Below, piece by piece: positions 1 to 10,057 of a DNA stretch of 64,000 nt. The position numbers and the translations under genes are program-made. The number at the start of each line of letters is the position of its first letter. The first letter of the stretch is position 1. The DNA comes from an endosymbiont of Lamellibrachia barhami (lineage in GTDB: Bacteria; Pseudomonadota; Gammaproteobacteria; Chromatiales; Chromatiaceae), in contig NZ_JAAVSH020000001.1 in NCBI RefSeq assembly GCF_011947365.2, positions 3,153,333 through 3,217,332 on the forward strand, read 5' to 3'. Under the pieces are notes generated by a model. It saw only the letters and a list, made by a program, of their open reading frames with translations. It was not told the origin of the DNA and did not search any database.

Positions 1-120
1 ACCACTATGCTGGTGTTGTTGGTAGTACCGGCACTGTTCAGCATACTGAACGACTTTGGCCTGCTGTCTGAACAGGATGAGGAGGAAACGCCGGGAACCA
101 CCGAGTTACCTGTCGAGTAG
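1..120 (+). CDS. RND efflux transporter permease, C-terminal end only
   Basis: This is the last 39 residues of a protein that begins outside the window. The open frame from base 1 to the TAG at 118-120 encodes a hydrophobic helix (MLVLLVVPALFSILNDFG) followed by a short acidic tail. The helix with its VVPALF core is the usual last membrane segment of RND (AcrB/CzcA/HAE1-type) inner-membrane pumps, which use the proton gradient to export drugs, metals or lipids. Too little is present to say which substrate. Its end overlaps the convergent secretin-domain gene by about 15 bases, so the two transcripts run into each other with no terminator between them. Confidence 0.7.
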   Translation, partial: TTMLVLLVVPALFSILNDFGLLSEQDEEETPGTTELPVE

Positions 121-903
121 TTCCACCTTGATCCAGGTGGAGTGCTCGTCGCTGGCACGGGTCTTCGCCTGCATGCCGATATTGGATGTGCTGTTCGAAC
201 CGGCTCGGCCTGTGCTGTTGAGGGGAATCCATTCTCCAGGTTTGACACTCACCACGGTTGTGCTTTCGGTGTGCCTGACTGTTTCCTGACGGCGTTCGGG
301 TTGTGCGTGGCGGCTGGTGATCTCCAGCCTGATGCGATCACCGATGATCTGGGACGTTACATGGAAACCGGAGCTGATATCCTGATACTCCGTAGTGCTC
401 TGATATCCGACAATGGGGCCCGCTATTACCCCGGTTCCGGTTTCAACAGGCCGGATGATACCCGTTTTTATGAAGGCGGATTGACCCTCCAGGGTCTGTA
501 TCGTCCGGCTGGCATCAGTGTGGCTTTGGGTTGTGTAGCGTTTGATACTGCCCCTTTCCGATTGAGTGCCGATTCTGATGTTGTCATTCCCGGCGTGAAG
601 TTCGACCTGCTGTCTCTGACGCTGTGACGGTGCATGTTCACGAACATGGATCAACATCCGTCTTGGCGCATGGTCGAACTCGTTGATGATCTTTTTTATC
701 TCAACCATGCGTTCTGGCGAGGTGCGAATAATCAGCTTGTTGTGCATCCCCTCGACCGTGCCATCAGGACCCACGAAGGGTTTGAGCAGAGGGATCATCT
801 CCTGGGGTGTCCTGCCCTTGAGTTCAAAGATTTCCAAACTCTCTGCCTGGGCCTGGAGTGGAAGAAATATGAGGATGATGATCAGGCAGATGGATCGGGC
901 CAT
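106..903 (-). CDS. Exported protein with secretin N-domain-like fold
   Basis: A 265-residue protein with a clear signal peptide (MARSICLIIILIFLPLQAQA). Residues 22-85 (ELKGRTPQEMIPLLKPFV, then NKLIIRTSP) look like the NolW/secretin N1 domain of type II/III secretins. Later stretches such as LEGQSAFIKTG resemble the start of the secretin beta region, but the protein is far too short to be a full outer-membrane secretin. I chose the ATG at 903 because the signal peptide starts there. A GTG at 948 lies in the same frame, overlaps the stop of the upstream gene and may help coupling. It is the last gene of a four-gene minus-strand operon. The function is unknown; a periplasmic role is inferred. 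Confidence 0.6.
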   Translation of the reverse strand: MARSICLIIILIFLPLQAQAESLEIFELKGRTPQEMIPLLKPFVGPDGTVEGMHNKLIIRTSPERMVEIKKIINEFDHAPRRMLIHVREHAPSQRQRQQVELHAGNDNIRIGTQSERGSIKRYTTQSHTDASRTIQTLEGQSAFIKTGIIRPVETGTGVIAGPIVGYQSTTEYQDISSGFHVTSQIIGDRIRLEITSRHAQPERRQETVRHTESTTVVSVKPGEWIPLNSTGRAGSNSTSNIGMQAKTRASDEHSTWIKVELLDR

Positions 904-947
904 GGGGTTTTCCAACGATAGACTACGGCAACAGGCTATGAGTTTCA

Positions 948-1472
948 CTACAAGTGTAGCCGCCAGAGTTCTGCATCCGGCTCCCCAGTCTCCCAGGCTT
1001 CATCGAATATCCCTGTCAGTTGATGAACCCTGGGTCGGGCATTGAAGGCGGCAACGGCATCGTAGCGGGTCGGCTGTGTCCGGTGCAGATAGCCGCAGCC
1101 ATCCACCAGCATGAAATTCTCTGGAAATTGTTGGTAGGTATCACCAGATTTTCTGATCTCAATGGTGGTGGTCAAGCGTTGAGCCAATGTGGCCAGGCGA
1201 TGCCCCGTTTTTTGTATCGTACTGTTGTCCTGCAACAGTATCCGTATTCTGGCAAAACGGGAGTTGAGCGCCAATCGCTTAAAGGGTTCGAGGAACCCTG
1301 TTTTGTCAAATATCTGTGGATCGAGATTGCGGGTGAATATCTGTAACTCGCGTTTTGCCTGTTCGACAAGTCGTGATGCAACGGCAAGGTTTTCGCCGGG
1401 ATTATGCAGGTAAAAAGTGTCGCTGGTAACACCAAGGATTGCATTCTGAAAAGTGGGCGCTTGATCAGGCAT
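948..1472 (-). CDS. Phospholipase-D-like / DUF7931-type protein of unknown function
   Basis: A 174-residue soluble protein with no signal peptide. The part around residues 38-50 (ELQIFTRNLDPQIFD) and the following alternating pattern (ARIRILLQDNSTIQ) resemble one half of a phospholipase-D-like fold. I do not see an intact HKD catalytic motif, so enzyme activity is doubtful. A C-terminal stretch with GIFDEAWE is typical of small conserved gammaproteobacterial proteins encoded beside a GNAT acetyltransferase, as here. Its start overlaps the GNAT stop by 8 bases, and its stop overlaps the GTG upstream of the secretin-domain gene, so it is translationally coupled on both sides. Confidence 0.5.
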   Translation of the reverse strand: MPDQAPTFQNAILGVTSDTFYLHNPGENLAVASRLVEQAKRELQIFTRNLDPQIFDKTGFLEPFKRLALNSRFARIRILLQDNSTIQKTGHRLATLAQRLTTTIEIRKSGDTYQQFPENFMLVDGCGYLHRTQPTRYDAVAAFNARPRVHQLTGIFDEAWETGEPDAELWRLHL

Positions 1473-1911
1473 TGTTCAGAGGCTCCTTTGTCATCCGGCG
1501 GTGTGGGATGCCGGCATCCATGAACTCATCACCCTCTGCAACGAAGCCATGCTGTGCATAGAAGGAGAGCGCTGTTGATTGGGCATTCAGGAACATGCCG
1601 GGGTAACTGTTCTGATCCGCGATGACCAGCAATTTTTGCAAAAGGGCTTTGCCGACGCCGCGTCCGCGCCAGGAGCGAATGACTGCCATACGCCCAATCT
1701 GGCCAGTTCGCAGCAGACGTGAGGTGCCGATCGGCTCTCCTGTCCCCCGTTCCACGGCGAGCAGGTGCAGTGCGCCTTCATCCAGACCATCCCACTCGAG
1801 CGTCGGCGGTACATGCTGTTCATGAACAAAGACGATCTCTCTGACCTGCTTCAGCAAAACCTGGTCTTCAGACCAGTGGGCAATACGTATCTGAAAGGCC
1901 AGCTTAATCAT
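1465..1911 (-). CDS. GNAT-family N-acetyltransferase
   Basis: A 148-residue protein with the GNAT layout. The N-terminal substrate part contains REIVFVHEQHVPPTLEWDG, and the acetyl-CoA-binding loop reads IGRMAVIRSWRGRGVGKALL, with the characteristic RGRGVG. The C-terminal part (SFYAQHGFVAEGDEF) is also standard. The frame stays open further upstream inside roxA, but the ATG at 1911 gives a normal GNAT start and an 8-base overlap with the roxA stop, so I use it. The neighbour roxA modifies a ribosomal protein. A protein or small-molecule amine is possible as substrate, but the sequence does not show which. Confidence 0.8.
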   Translation of the reverse strand: MIKLAFQIRIAHWSEDQVLLKQVREIVFVHEQHVPPTLEWDGLDEGALHLLAVERGTGEPIGTSRLLRTGQIGRMAVIRSWRGRGVGKALLQKLLVIADQNSYPGMFLNAQSTALSFYAQHGFVAEGDEFMDAGIPHRRMTKEPLNNA

Positions 1912-3076
1912 CAGGAAACCTAAAATGGCCGTCGTTGTAGAGGTCACAGACCAGTTGCAGATAGTCGGGCTGTTCCAGCCATGCCTCAAGATAGCCGTAG
2001 TGCAGTGCCTGGTAGTGGGTGATGACCGGGAGGAAATCCCCCTCATCCGAGGGAAGCGGATACTCTTTGCCGTTGGCAAAGAGTGAGTCGTTGCCCTGGT
2101 TGCCACGGCTGAACGCCAAACGCGTGTAGGGATTGCGCTGGATGACCGCTACCTCCCTGAATCGGTTGTGGAAGATATTGGGATTGAGTGGCTGATCCTG
2201 TGCCTCCACCTGAAGATTCAGTTTGCCCTCAGTGATAAAACGTCCGAACCAGCGGCGCTGGTGATCGCTATCTTCAGTGAGCAGTTCCCCGAGCAGATTC
2301 CTTATTTGTTCAAGCGCCTGGGGTTTTATCTCGGCGCTGGCAGACTGGGGTTTGAGCGGCTTGTCGCGTAACCGACCCGTTGCGATACGATTTTGCACCA
2401 GTTCTTCACACCAGGCGGCTGCCATCTCTCTGAATGCAGGTGCCTGAAACCCTATCGAACAACTCAGACATTCACCCTCAGCGACGCCCCAATGGGCAAC
2501 ATTGGGAGGCAGATAGAGCATATCTCCGGGTTCCAGCAGCCACTCCTCTTCAGCATTGAATTCCGGCAGGATGCGTAGGTCGAGACCGGGGATATAATCA
2601 TCCTCGGTGACTCTCTGATAGTGGATCTTCCAGCGGCGGCGTCCCTTTGCCTGGAACAGAAAGACATCGTAATCGTCGATGTGGGGGCCTACCGAACCCT
2701 GGTCAGCAGCATAACTGACCATGACATCATCGAATCGCCAATCGGGCAGGAAACGAAAATATTCCGTTAGTCCGGCGACTTCAGGCAGATGCTTGTCCAC
2801 ATCCTGTACCAGGAGCGTCCAGTGACTCTCAGGCAGTTTGGAAAACGTCTCGTCATCGAAGGGGCCGTGGCGGGCTTCCCAGGGTGTTGACCCGTGTTTT
2901 TCCAATACCAGACGGGATTCGACATCGTCCTCACAGGCAAGTCCTGCCAGTTCGTCAGGTTCAAGATGGCATTTGAAATCAGGCAGCGCCTGGCGAAAGA
3001 GCAGGGGTTTCTGCTGCCAGTAATCGGCGAGGAACTGCTCGGCAGTTAATCCGTCGGGAAATTTCAATGTCTGCAT
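1904..3076 (-). CDS. roxA: Ribosomal protein uL16 arginine hydroxylase, JmjC/cupin (RoxA/YcfD family)
   Basis: A 390-residue Fe(II)/2-oxoglutarate oxygenase, close to the 373 residues of E. coli YcfD. Family members hydroxylate one arginine of ribosomal protein L16. The cupin core is visible: PHIDDYDVFLF supplies the first metal-binding His and Asp (H132, D134) and LPPNVAHWG the second His (H195). GRRRWKIHY between them is a typical co-substrate-binding strand. The N-terminal LTAEQFLADYWQQKPLLFRQ and a long C-terminal winged-helix part match the family. It is the first gene of a four-gene operon and its stop overlaps the GNAT start. Confidence 0.88.
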   Translation of the reverse strand: MQTLKFPDGLTAEQFLADYWQQKPLLFRQALPDFKCHLEPDELAGLACEDDVESRLVLEKHGSTPWEARHGPFDDETFSKLPESHWTLLVQDVDKHLPEVAGLTEYFRFLPDWRFDDVMVSYAADQGSVGPHIDDYDVFLFQAKGRRRWKIHYQRVTEDDYIPGLDLRILPEFNAEEEWLLEPGDMLYLPPNVAHWGVAEGECLSCSIGFQAPAFREMAAAWCEELVQNRIATGRLRDKPLKPQSASAEIKPQALEQIRNLLGELLTEDSDHQRRWFGRFITEGKLNLQVEAQDQPLNPNIFHNRFREVAVIQRNPYTRLAFSRGNQGNDSLFANGKEYPLPSDEGDFLPVITHYQALHYGYLEAWLEQPDYLQLVCDLYNDGHFRFPDD

Positions 3077-3357
3077 AGTCTGATCTGTGTGGTCACTGCG
3101 ATTCGGGGGGATTATCCCTCATTGTCATCTCGACGAAATGAGAGATCTCCTGTCGGTTTGCCATTGCTCAAAAAGACAGTTGGTTAATGATTCCTCAAAG
3201 TATAAACCAACCCTCTCGACAGGGCGGGGGCTGATAAATGGTTTTTTCTACTGAAAGTTAGTGAATTGTGACAATTTCGGGACGGTTGCGAGATTACCAG
3301 GACTCAGACTTGATTGTGCAGGAGATCCTGTAACAACACTGTTTTGAGGAGATCATT

Positions 3358-4080
3358 ATGAAAAGACACATCGCTACCCTTCTATTGGCAGGTGGCATCC
3401 TGGTTTCATCACCATTACTGGCAAGGGATATCAATGTAGAGATCACCAATCTTACAGGTGGCGTCTACTTCACCCCATTGTTGGTTGCTGCGCATGATCG
3501 GGAGACCCATCTTTTTGAAGTCGGCACTGAAGCAACAGTGAATTTGCAGGCTGCAGCTGAAGGCGGGAACATCTCTGGCCTGATTGGCGATGTTGAGGCG
3601 GCCGGTGGTGAATATGTGGCCAATCCGGCTGCCGGGCTACTGGGTCCCGGTGAGACTACGGATGCTGAACTGGATATTCATGGCCACTCTACCTCGCGTC
3701 TGTCAATTATCGGCATGCTGCTGCCCACCAATGATGGCTTTGTTGGATTGGATGCGATCAAAATCCCCAAAAAGAAGGGTATCTATACCTATTTTCTCAA
3801 CGGCTACGATGCCGGCACAGAAGCAAACGATGAGATCGTAAATGGGGGCGGCGCCCCAGGTGTGCCCGGTATTCCCGCCGATCCGGGTGGCTACAACGGT
3901 AGTGGCGCCACCGGTGTATTTGACGCAGAGCAGAATGCCCGCGTGCATATCCACAAAGGCGTGGTGGGTGACCAGGATTCGCTCGGTGGAAACAGCGATA
4001 TCGACAGTCGTGTCCATCGCTGGCTGAATCCTGTTGCCAGGGTCGTTATTCGTGTCGGCAAGTATCGGGATGATGATTGA
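3358..4080 (+). CDS. Secreted spondin-domain protein
   Basis: A 240-residue protein with a signal peptide of about 22 residues (MKRHIATLLLAGGILVSSPLLA). The mature part begins with INVEITNLTGGVYFTPLLVA and continues with TSRLSIIGMLLPTNDGFVGLDAI. Both are hallmarks of the bacterial spondin_N-type domain, named after the extracellular-matrix protein F-spondin. A Gly/Pro-rich loop (GGGAPGVPGIPADPGG) sits near residue 165, and the C-terminus is a beta segment (RVVIRVGKYR). The RBS GAGGAGA lies just upstream of the ATG. It is a single-gene unit closed by a strong terminator at 4121-4161. An adhesive or calcium-binding role outside the cell is possible but not shown. Confidence 0.75.
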   Translation: MKRHIATLLLAGGILVSSPLLARDINVEITNLTGGVYFTPLLVAAHDRETHLFEVGTEATVNLQAAAEGGNISGLIGDVEAAGGEYVANPAAGLLGPGETTDAELDIHGHSTSRLSIIGMLLPTNDGFVGLDAIKIPKKKGIYTYFLNGYDAGTEANDEIVNGGGAPGVPGIPADPGGYNGSGATGVFDAEQNARVHIHKGVVGDQDSLGGNSDIDSRVHRWLNPVARVVIRVGKYRDDD

Positions 4081-4120
4081 GAGATCCGGATTAACGAGAG
4101 GCATGTAGAACGGGCAAAAG

Positions 4121-4161
4121 AAAACCCGGCACACCAAGTTGGGGGAGGTGTGCCGGGTTTT
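4121..4161. terminator. Bidirectional rho-independent terminator
   Basis: A perfect 15-base inverted repeat (AAAACCCGGCACACC at 4121-4135, complement at 4147-4161) encloses an 11-base loop. The plus-strand stem ends in TTTT, and the minus strand continues TTTTCTTTT. It lies between the convergent spondin-domain gene and purB and can serve both. Confidence 0.9.
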
Positions 4162-4164
4162 AAA

Positions 4165-4238
4165 TTGCACGCACAGCTGAAGACCCTGTGTTTGCGGACA
4201 CGAACGGGAGGACAAGCCAATCAGGTTCGTGCGTGCAA
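4165..4238. repeat. Long-range inverted repeat, possible structured RNA
   Basis: TTGCACGCAC (4165-4174) has a perfect 10-base complement at 4229-4238. Inside, CACGAAC (4199-4205) can pair with GTTCGTG (4225-4231), which partly overlaps the outer right arm, so the two helices exclude each other. It lies just beyond the terminator in the purB 3' region. No coding frame is evident. Confidence 0.35.
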
Positions 4239-4311
4239 AGTTAGTATGAACTAAATTCCTTATGCAAAACTGTGCTGGAGATCACATTTTTGAGCAGATT
4301 TGCGATCTGCG

Positions 4312-5715
<1,404 letters not shown>

Positions 5716-5875
5716 TTATAACCGTATGTTCACTCTGATGGTGAGAGTCCTCTGGGCGATTTTCATGCAGGCGCCAAAAAAGCAGGAGGCGAAGTCGGTG
5801 AGGCCTATAGCTGTTTTCGCTGTTGCCTGATCGACTCCCCTTTATGCATTGCGTGACAGGGTGGATAGCGCAGAT

Positions 5876-6352
5876 CTACTCCGCTTTCTCTTCCGCGCCG
5901 CCCATCATCTCCATGCCTTTTGCCTTGGCGGCATCGTAGTACTCGCTCGATGTCTCGCCGATTGAGCTACCGATATCACCGGCGGCCTCTTTGGCGGCGT
6001 CATAGTATTCGCCCGATTTTTCCTTGATGCTGCCACCGACTTCGCCGGCAGTATCTTTGGTTGATTCGTAGATCTCTTTGCTTTTCTCTGCAACGGCATC
6101 ATAGGTGTCAGCGGAGACTTCCTTGGTTTTTTCCCAAGTCTCTTTCCCCATCGTTTTGGCTTGATCGGTCAGTGATGGATCAGTCGCCGATACCGGGGGG
6201 GCTGCAGTTTCCACCTGTGGCGCCTGGGCCGGTTCATTTGATACGCTGATGGCCGTCTGTTCCGGTGCTACAGGTGCGGGGGTGTTGGACTCACCGCAAG
6301 CGGTGAGGGCTAAAGCGATGACGAGGAGTAAAGCTGAATGGAGCAGTTTCAT
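5876..6352 (-). CDS. Repeat-rich lipoprotein with LEA-like amphipathic repeats
   Basis: A 158-residue lipoprotein. The signal peptide ends in the lipobox LTAC, so Cys-19 should be lipidated, followed by a Pro/Ala-rich linker. From about residue 65 the protein is almost entirely a charged amphipathic helix built of imperfect repeats: SKEIYESTKDTAGEVGGSIK, then SGEYYDAAKEAAGDIGSSIG, then SSEYYDAAKAKG. The pattern resembles group-3 LEA or apolipoprotein-like repeats, but I cannot assign a family. It stands between hflD and purB, which are commonly adjacent. A role in envelope stress or membrane association is only a guess. Confidence 0.65.
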   Translation of the reverse strand: MKLLHSALLLVIALALTACGESNTPAPVAPEQTAISVSNEPAQAPQVETAAPPVSATDPSLTDQAKTMGKETWEKTKEVSADTYDAVAEKSKEIYESTKDTAGEVGGSIKEKSGEYYDAAKEAAGDIGSSIGETSSEYYDAAKAKGMEMMGGAEEKAE

Positions 6353-6452
6353 AATAAAATATCCTGATCGTTTGAAATTTCGATTTTCAGGGTACTACAG
6401 GCCCTGATTGTGAGACCGGCGACACTGTCGCATTTAACAATTGTTCAAATAC

Positions 6453-7076
6453 TCATGCGGACTGATCCAGCAGTTTTTTTACGGTGGCCAGATAATTTTT
6501 CCTGCCGAACGCGATTTGCATCCTGCGTCCACCGGTTTGGTGCCATAACATGGCGGAGCGGATGCCCGCGAGCAACAGGGAGCGGATACGATTCACGTTA
6601 TCAGGATTCTGCAGGTAGACAGCTTCCCCCTGAACCATGATTCTTGGTTGCAGAGTGCTGACGTTCTCGGCATATATCTCCGCCAGGGAGGCGAGAATAT
6701 TGGAGTGCATCTCAGGAAAATGTGCCAGTCGGGTTGTGGTCAAATCGATGCCCTGGCGTATTTTCGTCAACCGCTCCGGCAGCTTTGAGAGTTTGCGTTC
6801 GAGTTGAATCAAAGCGAGAAGATACCTGGTGACTTCCGCATCCTGTTTGGCTTCACCACTCAGTTGACGGTATGCCTCGCGCAGGCCGAAGGCAACGCCA
6901 TTGATGCCACCGAAAACATCGGAAACAGTTCCTGCATCTGTCTCGAACAGACTGTGGATACTGCGGGTCATGATCTCCGAATCCGCCATTCCCTGCCGCC
7001 CAATCTGCTGCACCAGTTTTGCTGCCTGGAAGATGCCGGCCAGCGCCAGGGTACGGTCCTCTATGCTGTATTTCAC
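6453..7076 (-). CDS. hflD: High-frequency lysogenization protein HflD homologue
   Basis: A 207-residue, mostly helical protein of the HflD (YcfC) family, about the usual length of 205-215. It begins with [20 protein letters not shown], contains [20 protein letters not shown], and ends with [18 protein letters not shown], all typical of the family. In E. coli, HflD is a peripheral inner-membrane protein that binds the phage lambda CII regulator. Its normal cell role is unclear. It overlaps the MnmA stop by 4 bases (ATGA), so it is translated together with the tRNA thiolase, the same order as in E. coli. Confidence 0.88.
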   Translation of the reverse strand: MKYSIEDRTLALAGIFQAAKLVQQIGRQGMADSEIMTRSIHSLFETDAGTVSDVFGGINGVAFGLREAYRQLSGEAKQDAEVTRYLLALIQLERKLSKLPERLTKIRQGIDLTTTRLAHFPEMHSNILASLAEIYAENVSTLQPRIMVQGEAVYLQNPDNVNRIRSLLLAGIRSAMLWHQTGGRRMQIAFGRKNYLATVKKLLDQSA

Positions 7077-8755
7077 GGTGGGTAAGCCTCTCCAGGGGGG
7101 TATGAGGATTCGATAATGCCGCCGCCGAGGCAGTCGCCATCCCGATAGAATACGATTGATTGACCAGGTGTCGCGGCCCTTTGGGGTTCGTCAAATGCGA
7201 CTTTACAGGTGTCGCCCGGTCGCAGAAGGACTTCACAGCCTTGCAGGGACTGACGGTGCCGCAGTCGTGCTTCGCATGACAAGGGAAATTGGGGTGCTTT
7301 GCTGGAGACCCAGTGTAGCTGAGTTGCGAGGACTCCTCCACTCATCAGCCGGGGATGGTTGTGGCCCTGTGCTGCTATCAATACGTTTCGTTGCAGATCC
7401 TTTGCCACCACGAACCAGGGAGCCTCGGCGCTATTCTTCCGGCCGCCGATACCCAGACCTTGTCTTTGTCCCAGGGTGTAGTACATCAGTCCCTGATGAT
7501 TTCCGAGGGCCATACCTTCAGGATCTTCGATACGACCCGGATTGGCCGGCAGATATCGACTGAGAAACTCGCGAAACTTTCGCTCCCCGATAAAACAGAT
7601 GCCGGTGCTGTCCTTTTTTTTATGATTGGGAAAACCGGCTTTCTCGGCAATTCTTCTCACTTCCTCCTTCTGCAGGTCACCCAGTGGGAAGAGGGTGCGG
7701 GAGAGTTGTGTCTGACCCAGCATATAGAGGAAGTAGGTCTGATCCTTGCCTTCGTCTGCCGCTCGCTGAAGCTGATATTCACCTGTGTGTCGGCCCAGTC
7801 GTGCATAGTGCCCCGTAGCGATGCGTTCCGCACCCAGAGACTCCAGTGCGTAGTCGAGAAAGGCCTTGAACTTGATCTCCCGGTTGCAGAGTACGTCGGG
7901 GTTGGGTGTTCGTCCTGCACGGTACTCATCGAGAAAATCGGCGAATACCCGATCCCAATATTCAGCAGAGAAATTTACGCTGTGCAACGGAATGCCAAGT
8001 ATGGCTGCCACATCCCGGGCATCCTTGAGGTCTTCTGCCGCAGAGCAGTACTCTGCGTCGTCATCCTCCTCCCAGTTTTTCATGAACAGGCCTTCGACCC
8101 GGTAACCTTGTTCTTGCAGAAGCAGGGCTGCGACGGAAGAGTCGACACCACCAGACAGGCCGACAACGACCAGGCCCTGGTCACCACTCATTTTTGGTCC
8201 CATTTTTTGTGCACTGCTGTTCTGATCACCATATTGTCGCCATTTTCCAGGTTGCAGATCGCCCAGATGCCAACGCCCGACAGTCGTGCGTACGAGCCGT
8301 AGGGTAGGGTGTCCAACTGCGGCAGTCATACGCCGGACTTGCCGGTTGCGGCCCTCGCGAATCTTGATCTCCAGCCATTGGGTGGGAATCTTCGCCCGAT
8401 ATCGTACCGGTGGGTCCCGTGACCAGAGGTCCGGTTCTTCCAGTAGTTTTGCCTGTGCCGGCAGAGTGGGGCCATCCTTGAGCTGGACCCCCTGTCGTAA
8501 CTGTTCGATCGCCTCTGCACTGGGTATTCCATCCACCTGTACCCAGTAGGTTTTCCAGGTTTTTTTTCGTGGATTGGTCAATTGATGTTGAAGTTTTCCA
8601 TCATCGGTCAATATCACCAGACCCTCGCTGTCGCGGTCGAGTCTCCCGGCGGCGTAGACCTGTTTTACGGGGATGAAATCGGCCAGCGTGGGGCGATCCT
8701 CATTGTCGGTAAACTGGGTCAGGACGCCGTAGGGTTTGTTGAACAGGATCAGCAT
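7073..8755 (-). CDS. mnmA: Fused 23S rRNA pseudouridine synthase (RluE-type) and tRNA 2-thiouridylase MnmA
   Basis: One 560-codon frame carries two enzymes. Residues 1-175 are an RluE/RsuA-type pseudouridine synthase, with [13 protein letters not shown] containing catalytic Asp-40 and GRNRQVRRM further on. Residues 190-560 are a complete MnmA, which thiolates U34 of tRNA Lys, Glu and Gln: the PP-loop [11 protein letters not shown] (199-209), [12 protein letters not shown] with the first catalytic Cys, GHYARL, and [16 protein letters not shown] with the second Cys. The linker is only about 15 residues. ATGs at 8203 and 8191 could start MnmA separately (7073-8191), but neither has a strong RBS. 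In E. coli rluE and mnmA are separate with nudJ between them. Whether the product is a true fusion or two proteins is open. Confidence 0.85.
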   Translation of the reverse strand: MLILFNKPYGVLTQFTDNEDRPTLADFIPVKQVYAAGRLDRDSEGLVILTDDGKLQHQLTNPRKKTWKTYWVQVDGIPSAEAIEQLRQGVQLKDGPTLPAQAKLLEEPDLWSRDPPVRYRAKIPTQWLEIKIREGRNRQVRRMTAAVGHPTLRLVRTTVGRWHLGDLQPGKWRQYGDQNSSAQKMGPKMSGDQGLVVVGLSGGVDSSVAALLLQEQGYRVEGLFMKNWEEDDDAEYCSAAEDLKDARDVAAILGIPLHSVNFSAEYWDRVFADFLDEYRAGRTPNPDVLCNREIKFKAFLDYALESLGAERIATGHYARLGRHTGEYQLQRAADEGKDQTYFLYMLGQTQLSRTLFPLGDLQKEEVRRIAEKAGFPNHKKKDSTGICFIGERKFREFLSRYLPANPGRIEDPEGMALGNHQGLMYYTLGQRQGLGIGGRKNSAEAPWFVVAKDLQRNVLIAAQGHNHPRLMSGGVLATQLHWVSSKAPQFPLSCEARLRHRQSLQGCEVLLRPGDTCKVAFDEPQRAATPGQSIVFYRDGDCLGGGIIESSYPPGEAYPP

Positions 8756-9011
8756 GAAAGGATCAATCGTGGAACGAGGGGGGATTATATCGCTCTCTGT
8801 CTATCGATAGAGTTTTTTCTATATGGCTGGGTATTTATCAATCCGCAAATGGCGCTGACAACGCCAAATTATTTGCTCAAGCCATTCAGTAATCCAGCAA
8901 AAAAATTAAACTTTTGCGGGCTTAGCGTTATTTACGGATTCAATGAATTTTAACGCAGACGAAGGAAATTCGTGGGACAAGTAAAGCATGTGGAGCACAA
9001 CATGGCAGCAA
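8756..9011. other. Intergenic region upstream of rluE/mnmA
   Basis: About 255 bases without a credible gene. It must hold the promoter of the rluE/mnmA-hflD unit. A palindrome CTATCGATAG at about 8801-8810, followed by a T run, is the only clear structure. Confidence 0.4.
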
Positions 9012-9042
9012 AAGGGCCGATGAATTGAACTCATCGACCCTT
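9012..9042 (-). terminator. Rho-independent terminator of the cold-shock gene
   Basis: On the minus strand, AAGGGTCGATGA (9042-9031) pairs with TCATCGGCCCTT (9023-9012) across a 7-base loop, with one G-U pair, and is followed by TTTTG. It lies 30 bases after the cspD stop. Confidence 0.8.
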
Positions 9043-9071
9043 CAGGAAGGTCATTCTGGCTGGAAGCTCAG

Positions 9072-9284
9072 CTATTCATTGGCAACCCGCTGTATGTTGA
9101 CCGCGTGAAGGCCTTTTGGACCTTGATTGATCTCAAATTGCACTTGTTGCCCCTCTTTGAGGGTCTTGTAACCGTCCATCTCAATAGATGAGAAATGGAC
9201 GAATACGTCCTGCTCTCCTGAATCCGGGGTCACGAAACCGTAACCCTTCGCATTGTTAAACCATTTTACAACTCCAGTGGCCAT
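9072..9284 (-). CDS. cspD: Cold-shock domain protein, CspD-like
   Basis: A 70-residue single cold-shock domain. RNP1 is visible as KGYGFVTP and RNP2 as DVFVHFS, the usual nucleic-acid-binding strands. [14 protein letters not shown] near the C-terminus and the divergent position beside clpS-clpA both match E. coli CspD rather than CspA. I start at the ATG at 9284 because it gives [17 protein letters not shown] with the RBS GAGGAG upstream. The frame stays open further 5' but that part has no family match. The long upstream region suggests a long 5' leader, common in cold-shock mRNAs. Confidence 0.9.
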   Translation of the reverse strand: MATGVVKWFNNAKGYGFVTPDSGEQDVFVHFSSIEMDGYKTLKEGQQVQFEINQGPKGLHAVNIQRVANE

Positions 9285-9721
9285 AACTTGATACTCCTCG
9301 CGTTCAATGCCCCGAATTGGTGAAAAATTTATAGATTTCATTATTAGGAACGAGCCGGATTTACCGGAACCCACTCTGTTATTGTCAGGGTTTTACGATG
9401 GTCTATGCCCCGTTAAAACCCACGCCAGCCATTCACCGGCTAAACCGGCGGCTTTGATTTCGGCAGCATGAAACAAAACCGCTGATGGCTAAGTATAGTG
9501 AACCAATCGATTTGGTCAACTATTGCCCAAGTAAAATAGTAGGATATACTTATCGACTGAACTGAACCGATTGGAACGACTCAAACGAGTCGAGGCGTTT
9601 CTGTTTACGGATTTCGACACCCTGTTAGGCCCCGCATATCGCAAAACCGGAGAGAAATAGTGAATTTTGTTCTCTTCGATTCGGTCGTGCTAACAGTAAC
9701 AGCCTGCTAATATTCCTTACT
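9285..9721. other. Divergent promoter region between cspD and clpS
   Basis: This 437-base gene-free region must hold the cspD and clpSA promoters. Visible structures are the near-palindrome ACCAATCGATTTGGT around 9503, a short hairpin CGACTC-AAAC-GAGTCG around 9580, and CCGGCTAAACCGG around 9440. I see no gene. Confidence 0.45.
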
Positions 9722-10042
9722 ATGACAGAGAGAAAAGAAAATTCGCACGATGGTAGCCTTGCGGTTCAGGAGAAACTGCCGAAGCTGAAAAAGCCTCCAA
9801 TGTATAAAGTAATACTTCTGAATGATGACTACACGCCGATGGAGTTTGTCATCCAGATTCTGGAGAGCTTTTTCCAAATGGAGAGGGAGAAGGCGACGAG
9901 GATCATGCTGCATGTCCACACCCGTGGGGTTGGGGTTTGCGGTGTCTTCAGTCGGGACATTGCGGAAACCAAGGTTTTACAGGTCAATGATTACTCGAGA
10001 AACAATCAACACCCTCTGTTATGTGATATGGAAGAGGCTTGA
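9722..10042 (+). CDS. clpS: ATP-dependent Clp protease adaptor ClpS
   Basis: A 106-residue N-degron adaptor. After a flexible N-terminal tail of about 25 residues, the core reads [20 protein letters not shown], in which [10 protein letters not shown] lines the pocket for N-terminal Phe, Leu, Trp or Tyr. [19 protein letters not shown] is the conserved second half. ClpS hands such substrates to ClpA, encoded 15 bases downstream. The two transferases that add such N-terminal residues are encoded at 12724-14173, so the pathway is nearly complete within 5 kb. Confidence 0.95.
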   Translation: MTERKENSHDGSLAVQEKLPKLKKPPMYKVILLNDDYTPMEFVIQILESFFQMEREKATRIMLHVHTRGVGVCGVFSRDIAETKVLQVNDYSRNNQHPLLCDMEEA

Positions 10043-10057
10043 GGAAAGAGTAGACAG

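Noticed and set aside
7355..8302. A 315-codon open frame on the plus strand opposite mnmA
   Set aside because: It has no domain and no ribosome site, and lies opposite a protein with all MnmA motifs.
9285..9374. N-terminal extension of the cold-shock protein
   Set aside because: The frame is open to 9374, but the family match and a strong ribosome site begin at 9284.
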